Below are positions 1 through 11,300 of a stretch of DNA of 64,000 nt, piece by piece (within the stretch, counting starts at the first letter, position 1; the number at the start of each line of letters is the position of its first letter). The position numbers were made by a program, and so were the translations under genes. The notes under the pieces are model-generated. The model had not been told where the DNA came from and made no database searches. It saw nothing but the letters and a program-made list of their open reading frames with translations. Source of the stretch: Agapetus fuscipes (taxonomy: Eukaryota > Arthropoda > Insecta > Trichoptera > Glossosomatidae); contig OX637336.1 in assembly GCA_951799405.1 (NCBI GenBank), positions 21,123,479-21,187,478 on the forward strand, in the 5' to 3' direction.

Positions 1-4
1 TGCT

Positions 5-1390
5 GTGCTGAAAGGGGTGAACCTTGCTCTCAAGTGGAATCTCAGGACCTTGAAGATAATTACAGATTCAGCAACAGTGCTGTGTTGGGTGAGGTCTACA
101 CTGACTGGGTGTAACCGTGTAAAAGTTGCAGGGATGTCAGAGATGCTTGTAAAACGGCGGTTGGGATTGTTAAAAGAGGTCGTACAAGAATTTGGCCTAG
201 CTCTGTCAATCGACTTCATTGAGTCTTGCAGGAATAAGGCAGATCCACTCACTAGGGTCTGTAAAGCCTGGGCAAGGTGTAATGCCAAAGTAAAGCCAAT
301 TGGAGAGAGCGTTTCCATCTGCGCCGTTACTCTGGAAGACATGCATGCTCAACACCACTTCGGTGTGGATCGAACGCTGCACCTTGCAAAAATGGTAAAT
401 CCCGGGGTGACAAGGAGTGACGTGGAGCTCTGTGTGCGATCATGCATAAAATGTAAAACAATTGACCCCTCACCATCTTCCCATGAGGCGGGCAACCTTA
501 GTGTCCCGAATACGTGGAGCCGTCTGGCCGTTGACGTGACTCATTTTGATGGGAGATGCTTTCTTACACTAATCGACTGTGGACCGAGCAGATTTGCTAT
601 ATGGCGGGAAGTAAAGTCCGAAAATGCCACTTCTGTCATTTCGCATCTGGAGGAAATCTTTCGGGAAAGAGGTCCACCCGCAGAATTACTGATGGACAAT
701 GGCACGGCATTTCGCTCGCACAGGGTTGCTGACATGTGCAACAAGTGGGGAGTAAGTAGGAGGTTTCGAGCGGCTCACCGTCCAGCAGGGAATGGCATTG
801 TTGAACGGCATCACCGTACAATAAAGAGGACGGCGGCCAGAAGTGATAGCAACCCTTTGCAGGCGGTGTTTTGGTACAACCTGGCTGCTAAGAGTCAGGG
901 TGACCAGGGTGTAGCACCTTCTGGACAGGTTCACTCCTATGCCTGGAAACATCCTTCAGCCCTAGTGAGACTTCAGGAAAAGATGTCATCCGAATTTCAG
1001 GCTGGCGACGTTGTAGCAGTGAAGCCACCAGATCCGAAATGTACTTCCCAGTGGAGGCTTGGGAGAGTAACGGGAGTCATCTCGGTAAACAATATTGAAG
1101 TGGATGGTATGCCAAGGCATGTGCTGGATCTGCGGAAGATAGATAGCGTCAAGCGAACGGACCCTGGTAGAAGTGTCAATAGAAGAGTTAATGCACGCTC
1201 ATTAAATCTATCAGATCTGTTTGAAGAAGAAACAGAGGAATCAATCGCAAATGAAACACATCAGGAGGAAGACAGCCCGAGAAGCCAGGAAGGTGAGGAA
1301 CCAGAAGAGGACAGTCCAGTGGAAGAAGGACGTTTGGAAAGACTTTCTAGACCACGAAGACCCCCAGCTTGGTTGAGTGACTATTTGTGA
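5..1390 (+). CDS. LTR retrotransposon pol, 3' part (RNase H remnant + integrase)
   Basis: This is the C-terminal part of a retrotransposon polyprotein; the 5' part lies before the window. Residues 18-90 look like an RNase H end (TDSATVLCW, later NKADPLTR). Residues 113-150 form the integrase zinc-binding HHCC module (His in MHAQHHFG, Cys pair in CVRSCIKC). The integrase core has D177, D231 and E267; the 35-residue gap between the last two is the D-x35-E spacing of retroviral-type integrases. The tail is Glu-rich and ends just before a polypurine tract and a probable 3' LTR. The element resembles Ty3/gypsy or BEL/Pao types; I cannot decide between them. The frame is open for 461 codons, so the copy may be young. 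The first Met is arbitrary because the frame enters from upstream. Confidence 0.85.
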   Translation: MLKGVNLALKWNLRTLKIITDSATVLCWVRSTLTGCNRVKVAGMSEMLVKRRLGLLKEVVQEFGLALSIDFIESCRNKADPLTRVCKAWARCNAKVKPIGESVSICAVTLEDMHAQHHFGVDRTLHLAKMVNPGVTRSDVELCVRSCIKCKTIDPSPSSHEAGNLSVPNTWSRLAVDVTHFDGRCFLTLIDCGPSRFAIWREVKSENATSVISHLEEIFRERGPPAELLMDNGTAFRSHRVADMCNKWGVSRRFRAAHRPAGNGIVERHHRTIKRTAARSDSNPLQAVFWYNLAAKSQGDQGVAPSGQVHSYAWKHPSALVRLQEKMSSEFQAGDVVAVKPPDPKCTSQWRLGRVTGVISVNNIEVDGMPRHVLDLRKIDSVKRTDPGRSVNRRVNARSLNLSDLFEEETEESIANETHQEEDSPRSQEGEEPEEDSPVEEGRLERLSRPRRPPAWLSDYL

Positions 1391-1409
1391 TGATTACATC
1401 AGGAGGGCG

Positions 1410-1579
1410 TGTGGTGACAGCGAACGCACCCGTGTCAGCAAGTGAAGCAGACGCCGCCACGCGGGAATGCGCACGCAGCGAGTTGCGTGACAGACACCGA
1501 GGTATCAAGACGTGTGACAAGTGCGTGTGTGTGCGAGTGAACCACGTGGACTGTTTTACATGACTATTTCTTCGCCACA
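1410..1579 (+). repeat. Putative 3' LTR of the retrotransposon
   Basis: A short terminal repeat candidate that starts TGTGG and ends CCACA, a perfect 5-bp inverted end, directly after the polypurine stretch AGGAGGG that follows the pol stop. The 5' LTR lies outside the window, so the length of about 170 bp is inferred from the TG...CA ends and from the SINE sequence that resumes immediately afterwards. Confidence 0.55.
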
Positions 1580-1712
1580 TCTTGCTTGAGTGTTGGCGCT
1601 TTGTAGCGACGAACTAGCTCATAAACACCTCTTCGGCACTACAACAAGTGTCATAGAACCCTAGAGTCTTTGAAATCTACGGAGTCTCCCGCACAAGATT
1701 TCTTAAAAAAAA
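1580..1712 (+). repeat. SINE A, 3' half (split by the LTR element)
   Basis: This matches the 3' half of the SINE A copies near 34.36-34.49 kb, from the CTTGCTTGAG block through the CCCGCACA block to the A-rich end. It starts abruptly at the end of the LTR, so the retrotransposon probably inserted into this SINE. Confidence 0.6.
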
Positions 1713-1716
1713 GACC

Positions 1717-2035
1717 TTGTCCGGTCGATAGCTCAGTTGGTAGAGTGCTTGCATTCCACGCCGTGAGCTCGGGTTCGAATCCTACCGAGGGTGTCAGAAA
1801 TGATTTCCCGTTTCGGTGTTTATTTCAAACCTCAAAATAAAATACCGGCAAGGTTTACTCAGCCTTCACAAGAAATGAGTACCAGTTCTCTCGGGAGCTG
1901 GGAAACCCCCACTTCAACTGAAGTGGTTGGCGTAAGGCCGGCCCCCTTACCTGTAAAAATAAATAGGTTCAACTCGCCACATGCGACCCCTTCGGGGATA
2001 GCGCGGTAAGAAGTTACACTATATGTGTAGCTTAG
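1717..2035 (+). repeat. SINE B, tRNA-derived
   Basis: The head is tRNA-like with an A box (TAGCTCAGTTGGTAGAG) and a B box (GGTTCGAATCC), followed by a conserved body (TCAGAAATGATTTCCCG...) shared with copies near 5.8, 16.6, 19.8, 36.0 and 43.5 kb. The ends do not pair as a tRNA acceptor stem, so it is not called as a tRNA gene. Confidence 0.75.
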
Positions 2036-2364
2036 ATGCGTTTAGATGCGTTTACCTTAATATTTCATTATTCAGTTTTACCGGTACCTAACTGAATTAT
2101 TTGAATTTTAGATTAGGTATAGATTGTAGATGTATAAAGCTATTACAGGAGTAAGTATTGTGTTGTTGATTGTAAGTGAATAAAAAAGGTGTATGCATGT
2201 TTGGCATTTTTTTTTGTGATCACAAAACCTTGATTAAGAATGCCATGCAAATTGTAGGTAGGTACACGTACCGAGTATAGCTTTGTTATTTTTTTCCTGT
2301 GTGGTGTCTCCTTCAGTTGTTACCCTTGGTCTGCGACTGCATTTAACTTTTTTACTTCTTGCAG

Positions 2365-5300
2365 TGAGCTGTCAACGAGATCAAGGCAAGCCTAAGGAAA
2401 AAGAAGAGAAGAAGACTGAGGAGTTCTTGTGCCCGGAGGGGGTGGGGAATGGAAACTTCGCTGATCCAGCCACGTGCAGGAAGTTCTATCAGGCAAGACA
2501 TTTCGATATTATAATCTGTTTAAATAACTGCTAACTATGTAGGTACTGGCAGTGATAGCAATGAGGTCTGTGAGGATGAGAAAAATAGAGAGTCAATCGG
2601 GTAATTGCATTGGTGGGGAATACAGTTGAAAATATAATACTATGATTGTGTAGAGAACATTTCAAGGATCACAACCATATATTTTTTGAGTTGTAAGAAT
2701 AAATATTTCATAGATAATTTTCTAAAATAAAATGCCGAGAATTTGAGTCCCGCCAAAAGACAGCGCGGTCGGGCTGCCAAGCCGTGACGTTACTGGATCC
2801 GCCAGGCTGCCTGAATGCCTCAGTGCAGTTCTATGAAATACATAATATCCGAAGATCCAGTGACGTCACATCCAACTTAATAAAAAATGCCCTGTTTTAC
2901 CGGAAATCGAAAATGCGCGAATTTTAAAGAGCTATAATATGTATAATTACCCTATTGTGTCCTTTTAAATATTATTTTTTTCTCGTTTCCCGGGTTTTTG
3001 CGGGTTATCACTATGTCTATACAGTAAGGATGTTATTTTTTTTAAATAGATTTGTGAAGAGGAATGTAATTCACCAAACTAAGTTGCCAAGCCAGAAACA
3101 TCATCTTTAATCTAAAATCTAAGTTGCAAAGATATATATTAACATTCAAGATTCATATAACATGCATTCTCACAAGGACCGGTCCGTAGTCCAGGTGGTA
3201 ACACTTCGGACTCGTAACTGGAAGGTCGTGGGTACGAATCCCGGCGGAGCACAAAAAATATACCATTTATCTTTTCAACTTTGCTCTTCGCTGGGTTGAA
3301 AAATTCATAAACCTTTACCAAAGACCGGTCATCAAAAGGTCCATCCAGCCCTACAACAACTGGGTCTTGCTTGAGAATTGGCGCTTTCTACAGCGACGAC
3401 CAAGCTCGCAGAGGGCTCTTGAGGTGTGATACACACAAAAACAGCGCTCACCAAATAAATCAGCCTAATTTAATTTTTTTTTAAGCACGAATCAGATACG
3501 TATCAGTTCGCGCTAACACATGCTCCATGTGAACTTAGGTACAACATAAAAACCCGGTCTCAAATGAAAATTTTAGATGCATAATTTATAGGTAAAAGTT
3601 TTATATCTTTAAATTCGACTAGATTTCTGCTCAAGAGTTGAGAGTAGGTAGGTCAGTCTAGGACCGGATTAAGGGCGGTTCGAGCGATGCGACCGAACCA
3701 GGGCCCCAACGCCCAGGGGGACCCCAAAGCACGTAAAAAACTCGTATATGTTTTCGAGTGCGCAGTTTTGTCACCAGACAGCAGACTGATAAAAATTAGT
3801 TACAATTTCAATGCAAAAAATATCTTTGGTGCTCAAGTCTTATGAGGCATATATGACCAAAGCGCCTCCCAAAAGCTAAAAAGTGTTGTATTGAAAATAT
3901 TTCAACATTTTTTTTTCGAAAAAGATATGTATCTTTGGCGTTGTGAAAAAATAGGGTGGAAGGGGTGGGGGGTTATTTTCAGGAAGGAGGGGTGTATGGG
4001 GGGGCCCGAGATAAGCCCCGCACCAGGGCCCCCAGAAGGGTTAATCCGGGCCCCGGTAGGTGTGTGTAAAAGCCACATTACTTCATTAATATTCAGACAT
4101 TTCATTATTATTGACCTTGAATAATTAACTTTCATTTATTACCATTTTAACTGCAATCAGGACAGTGGCGTAGAAACATTAAACAATACAATTTAAATCT
4201 AAAAATAAAAAAAAAAACAAGTAAAAGTTGAAGGGTTTGTGTAGTGACATTGTGAAGATTCATTTTAAAACAATTTAATGTAAAAACAAAACACAAAGTT
4301 TTTCTTCACGAGTTGATTTATTTCCTCGAGCTCTTTCGATGTTATATCACACCATTACAAAGCTGTTTTTCTCTAACAAAATAAATTGAAAAATAATAAA
4401 AAATAAAACAACTTTGTTTTTAATTACGGCGAGTATATTAAGTTCCACGACCGGTTTTGCAAATAATCCGTTTGCATCCTCAGTTGGATGAATGATTACT
4501 AATGGTCCAGATGCGGAGAATCAATTCGCACGTTTAATAATAAAGAGCAATAACTCAAAAACAAAGAATGTTGGGAAATCACGTTTGAAGTTCAGACAAC
4601 CAGTACAACTTGTATGGGATGAAAAAGGCGGCCGATGTGTTATCTCGGTCATATTCGTCCAAATTGAACGGCTGTCGCATTCTATCTATTCTTTTCGCAT
4701 TGTTCTTGCGTTTTATTACAAAATCTCGATTTTTCCAATTTTCGAGTTATTTGTCTTTATTTCTCTTTATTATTAAGCGTGCGAATTGTTGAGTGTCATG
4801 TGAGAGTATGAGGGAAGAAGGGGGTGCAGGACGGCCGTGTGTGGAGTTTGTGGCATCTGGATCATTTCTTAGGAATTGCTTTCTTGAATTATAGGTTGGT
4901 ATGAGGCTGACCACCCATACTGTAAAAAATGGTTCACTTTGCCAATGTCACGCCTGTTTCAGGGAAGGTCGGCAAGAGTTGCAGGGCTTATGTTCATTTG
5001 AGATTGGGTTATTTGTATTGTAGGTCCACATGCGCCATGTGTGAGCGCGAAATTATGCGTGTCTGCTTGTGGTTCTCTCTCTATCTATCTCTATCTAGTT
5101 GCAAGGATATATTCATTTAAAGCTCTCAGATGTAAGCCCACAAACCAACAAGTGTAGTTCGCGCTTACAAATGCTGAATGTGTACTTACAAATAAAATCC
5201 AAACCTCAAATGAACATAAGCCCCACAACTTTTGCCGACCTTCCCTGAAACAGGGGTAACATTGGCAAAGTGAACCATTTTTTACAGTATGGGTGGTCAG

Positions 5301-8300
5301 CCTCATACCAACCTATAAGTCAAGGAATATGAATAAAAAATTACATTTAAATATATAAAAGAACAAAACCTTACAAAGAAATCTATACAAAAAAAAAAAA
5401 AAAAAATCAGAAATTTCCTATGCAAAAAATGTAGCAAATTAATACACCAACATTAGAAATCACCATTGCAGATTAGCCGCCACTTCTTCCTGTCCTTGCA
5501 CACTTCTTTCATTTCATCCAGAGTCATAACCTTTTTTCATGCAAGTCCTCCTTTTATTATGACTCTGGATATCCCATTCATTCGCTATTTCAGAAATTTG
5601 ATCCATCCATACTTTGTGGGAATGCATTTAATATGAATCTCAAATGATACATATCTTTGCAACTTAGATTTAGATTTAGATTAGCTTCCTCAGAAATATG
5701 GTCAACAGACGGGATGAATTGGGTACCAGAATGTTATTTATAAGTGTGTTAGTGGAAAGTGAGTCCGGTCGATATTTCAGTTGGTAGAGTGCTTGCGCAT
5801 TCCATGCCAAGAGCTCGAATCCCACCGTGGGTGTCAGAAATGATTTCCCGTTTCGGTGTTTATTTTGGGTTCACAAGAAATGAGTACCAGCCCCCTCGGG
5901 AGCTGGGAAACCTCCACTTCAACTGAAGTGGTTGGCGTAAGGCTGCCCGCTTCTAAATCTTAATCTAAATCTAAGCTGCAAAGATATATTTTTTCATTTA
6001 AGATTCATATTAAACGCATTCCCACAAGCAGACATCTATAATTTCGCGCTAACACATGCCCCATGTGGACCTACAATATAAAAACCCAATCTCAAATGAA
6101 CATAAGCCCTGCAACTCTTGCCGACCTTCCCTGATACAGGGGTGACATTGGCAAAGTGAACCATTTGTTACAGTATGGGTGGTCAGCCTCATACCAACCT
6201 ATAAGTCAAGGAACTTCACCTGTGAAAATAAATAGGTTCCACTCGCCTCATGCGAAACCCTTCGGTGAGATGTTACACTACATGTGTATCTTGGTTACGT
6301 TTTTTTGCGTTGCGAATGCCTCTACAAATAATAATATTGAAAAAAATAATTCTTTAATGAAATTAACTTTGGTTATGCCACTGACCTGTGATCATGTAAA
6401 TTGTATAGGTACCAGTGTGATTAAATAATAAAAGTGTATTATTGTCGACCAGAATAATTATTGTAATATATCAGGTTATGTGTGTTGTACGTACTTACTT
6501 ATTCTTGTGAAAAAGAAATACCCGCAGTCTAAATGTCAACCAGGTACTCATGAATTTGTTACTGTTTCACTTAAGTAGAAACCACTACGTTCATATGACT
6601 ACCTTATTCACTTATTTGTAAGTTCTATAATAATCTATAATCTAAGTTACAAAGATATGTTAATGTATAGGGCTCATATTTAATGCAATCACGTATAAGT
6701 TTGCGCTTACACATGCGGCATGTGGACTTACAACATAACAACCCAACCGCAAATGAGCATAAGCCCTGCAACTCTTGCTGTATGGGTGATCAGCCTCATA
6801 CCAACCTATAAGTCAAGGAATGTCATTACAATAAGTGAAAATTTCATACTATGATAACAAACAGGGTTATTCTTAGACATTTTAATTGTCGGTTGAGCTT
6901 AAGCTTTGACAAACTAATGATGCCTGGGCTGAAAGTCTCATCACCACGGTCATTCTTACCTACCGAATTTTGGTAATCTAATCTAATCTAATCTAATCTA
7001 AGTTGCAAAGATATGTAACAAAGGAGATTCACATTACATGCATTCCCACAACCAGACACGTACAAGTTTGCGCTTACACATGCCTCATGCGAACCTACAA
7101 CATAAAAACCAAATCTCAAATGGACATACGCCCTGCAACTCTTTTGCCGTCCTTCCCTGAAACAGGGGTGACATTGGCAAAGTGAACCATTTTTACAGCA
7201 TGGGTGGTCAGCCGCATACCAACCTATAAGTCAAAGAACATACACGACAAATTACATTTTATAAATCAATAAATAATAATATCTATGGACAACAAACAGA
7301 AAACAAATTCCAATTTCATAAACCCTAGCCGCCAAAATTACAGATCAACTGCCATTTATTTATGTCCTTACATACTTCTTTCATTTCCTTCAGAGTCATA
7401 ACCTTTTCATACAGGCTCTTCTTTTATTATATTTGTATTTCACTTGCGGCCATCTTGGATTGACAGGTCTTCATACAAATACATCATTAGTTTGTCAAAG
7501 CCTGGGCTCAACGGGGGACTAAAATGTCTAAGACTAGCACTGAAAGTGTTTCAGTTTTATACCTGTCCGCCATTGCCTGTTATGTGTAGGTAACAGTATA
7601 ATATAACATCTGAAGGTTGCTTATGTTGTTCCAGTGTGTGGATGGCTACCCGTATGTGAACAGGTGCCCATCAGGCCTGCACTTTGATGACATCAGTAAG
7701 TTCTGCACTTTCAAGGATGAGGCGAGGTGCGGACCCATCGCTGCAAGTAAGGAAACATCATTTATAATCTAGCCACCAATCCGTAGTCCAGTGGTAACAC
7801 TTCAGACTTGTAAAGGGAAGGTTGAGGGCTTGAGTCCCGGCGGAGCACAAAATATTAACCATATAAGGGGCTGTCCATATATTACGTCATTCGCATTAAG
7901 GTGGGGGGGGAGTCTGGTCTGCGGATGATGGCAAATGATGTACGAGTACCAAAAGTGACGTCGTTCTTGTAAATACCAATTTCTATAAAATATACAAAAT
8001 ATTATGTAAGTAATATAAAATTATTAATTATTAAGCTCATCCATTATTACAGCAAGAGGGGGAGGGGGGGTCATTAGATAATGACTATAGGATGATTGTA
8101 AGGGGGGGGGGGGTCGAAAATCGGCCAAAATCGATGACGTAATTTATGGACGGCCCCTAAGTACATTTTATAATATGCTCTTCGCTGGGTTACAAAATTC
8201 ATATGTCTCTACCAAAGGTCCATCCAGCCTGATAGCAACTGGCTCTACTTTGTGAATTGGCGCTTTGTAGCGACAACCAAACTCGTAAAAAGTCCGGTCA

Positions 8301-11300
8301 ATATCTCAGTTGGTAGAATGTTTGCATTCCACGCCGAGAGCAAGGGTTCGATCCCAACTGAGGGTGTCAGAAATGATTTCCGATTCTGGGGAGCTGGAGC
8401 TTCCGGACATTTCATCATCGCAGTTTCATCAAGGTCATCTTCATCATTTCACTTTCCCACTGAAGAAGTCCATTGCAGAAATGGGTGAAAAGCCCTAAAG
8501 CTCCAACTCCCACAGACCACGGCAACAAATCCCGGAAAACATCTCTCCTATAAAACAATATCTCTTTATTTCCTTTAATTTGTTCTGTTTATGAATTGGA
8601 TGAAAATTAAACCATAATCTGTTTTTATCCATGATTGTTTGTGTTAAAAAATATTCTCTGAATAAATTTTGATTATGTTTTCAGCTGTGTCCCCTGTGAC
8701 TGAGGCTGCGTTAGACTCAGCCAAGAAATGTGACTTGGAGACCTGCGTGCTCCCTTATTGCTTCTGCTCTAAAGATGGAACCATAATTCCTGGGGGACTG
8801 GAACCAGAAGAGGTGAGAGCTTTTACTCACATTTTTTTTATAGTGCACAACAGGTTACCCAAATTACAGTGCACCCTCTCAACCATCAACAAGCTGGGAG
8901 GAACTCTTTCACTATTTACAGGTAACACAATGGACTCGGAATATTTTTGAATTTGGAACTTTATCTCGGCGAGCAAACGAACCAACAAGTCAGTCTTGTA
9001 TGATACTACCGTCCTGAGCCCTTCTATAATCTAAGTTCCAAAGAAATATTAACATTTAAAATTCATATTAAATGCATGCCCACAAACAGACACGTGTAAG
9101 TTTGTGCTTACTAATGCTTCATATATACTTGCAAATTAAAATCCAAACATAAACTCTGCAACTTTTGACTACTTTCCCTGAAACAGGGGTGACATTGAGG
9201 GGTCTGTCTCATATCCCTTATATTTTTAATTTGTTTCCAGACCCCCAAATGATCATCCTTACATTTGTATTTGTTTCCAGACCCCCCAAATGATCATCCT
9301 TACATTTGTATTTGTTTCCAGACCCCCCAAATGATCATCCTTACATTTGTATTTGTTTCCAGACCCCCCAAATGATCATCCTTACATTTGTATTTGTTTC
9401 CAGACCCCCCAAATGATCATCCTTACATTTGTATTTGTTTCCAGACCCCCCAAATGATCATCCTTACATTTGTATTTGTTTCCAGACCCCCCAAATGATC
9501 ATCCTTACATTTGTATTTGTTTCCAGACCCCCCAAATGATCATCCTTACATTTGACGGCGCAGTAAACCTGAATAATTTTGATCTCTACAAGAAAGTCTT
9601 CAATAACAAAGTTAAAAATCCCAATGGCTGCCCCATCAAGGGAACATTCTTCGTTTCTCACGAGTACAGGTTTGTCAAAATTGTGATCTTTAACATATTA
9701 TTTACACATTTTTTATGAAATTTTTCACTGGAAACTGTGTACCTACTCATTTATTTATTTATTTTATTTATTTATTTATTTATTGAAACAATATAACATG
9801 ACAGTTGATACCATAAAGTTATAATGCAATACAAGTATTATAAAAATAAACAATATTTTATGCAAAAGAAATCAAAACAATATAAGTGCATTATTCTAAC
9901 ATTCGTCTTTCTAGCAGAACCTTCCATTCACACATCAGTCCATTCATTCTAGTATTAAATATATCCAGATGTGGTGAGGACGACATCAATTCGTTTATGA
10001 GCGTTTGCGCTCGCGAAACAAATGAATTGCGAAGAATATTGGTTCGGCTCGCGGTGACATTAAAAAGCCTATGTGACCGGGCTCTGATAAATGAGTCAGG
10101 TACATAGAGCGTCAAGAAGCGGTCACTCAACACTACACAATCAACCTCACTCCTGAGAAGTTTGAGGATGAATCTCGCAAGTGCCAGTTGCCTTCTCAGG
10201 AGTAAGGAGTCAAATCCGAGGTGTCCCTGTAAGAATGCAGTGGGATATAGGTAGGGATAATATCCATAGACTGATTTGTAATACTTTCTTAAAAACATTT
10301 TTTGTACCTGCTCTAGCATAAGAATATATTTACTCTCATGAGGAGCCCAGATTACTGCATTAGTTTCAAGGACACTTCGTACCAGTGCAGTGTATAATGT
10401 CCTAATGGCCATGGCCGACATCATTTGAGTATTACGCATGACAAACCCCAACCTCTGGTAGGCTTTGTCCCTTACATTATTGACTTGGGTATGAAAGTTA
10501 AGTTGGATGTCAAAGATAACGCCCAAGTCCCTAACGGTACCTACGCGAGTTACCAGTTCATTGGCAATATGATATTCATGGATAAAAGGGCATTTTGCTC
10601 TAGTGAAGGACATGACTTGGCACTTTTTAATATTAAATAACAACTTATTCTGTATGCTCCAGTCGTTGACTGAAGTTATGTCGTTCTGTAGAGCAATCGC
10701 ATCCATGTGATTGTTGACAGTCAGAGAAAGTTTAATGTCATCCGCAAAAATTAAAACTTTCGCCCTCTCTACTACATTAGGTAGATCATTAATAAATATT
10801 ATAAACAAAAAAGGTCCTAAGTTGGACCCTTGACTAATGCCTGAGCGGGTCGTGTATTTGGGTGACACATACGGGCCATATTGTACGTATTGTGTTCGAT
10901 TACATAGGTATGAGCAGAAGAGTTTCATCAATTTGGGGACGAATCCCATTGAGGCTAGCTTCTGAAGTAGTACATCATTGTCAACGCTGTCAAAAGCCTT
11001 TTGGAAATCGAGATATGCCACGTCAACTTGCCTCTTTCCATCCAATTGCCGTGCCAAAAGATCAACCAGTACACCAAGGTTGGTTGTGACTGATCTGCGT
11101 GGCAAGAATGCATGTTGTGCGATGGATAAAAAAGGTTGACATTGGGGTAGCAACTTATCATGGATAATCGTTTCAAAGATTTTTGGGAGCGTTGATAGTA
11201 TGGCAATAGGTCTATAATTTTCGACATTTTCTTTTGGACCAGCTTTATGAACAGGTATCACTCTAGAGCATTTCCAAATATTTGGATAAATACCCGTGTT

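Noticed and set aside
1717..1800. Possible tRNA gene (A and B boxes)
   Set aside because: The acceptor and anticodon arms do not pair, and the same head with a shared body recurs many times, so it is a SINE.
2283..2364. Hydrophobic stretch (LTFLLLAVSC) before the chitin-binding domain that looks like a signal peptide
   Set aside because: There is no ATG, and the hydrophobic codons come from the polypyrimidine tract of the acceptor ending at 2364.
9231..9553. Regular 41-bp repeats resembling a CRISPR array
   Set aside because: The units are contiguous with no unique spacers, and they contain an exon border of a eukaryotic gene.
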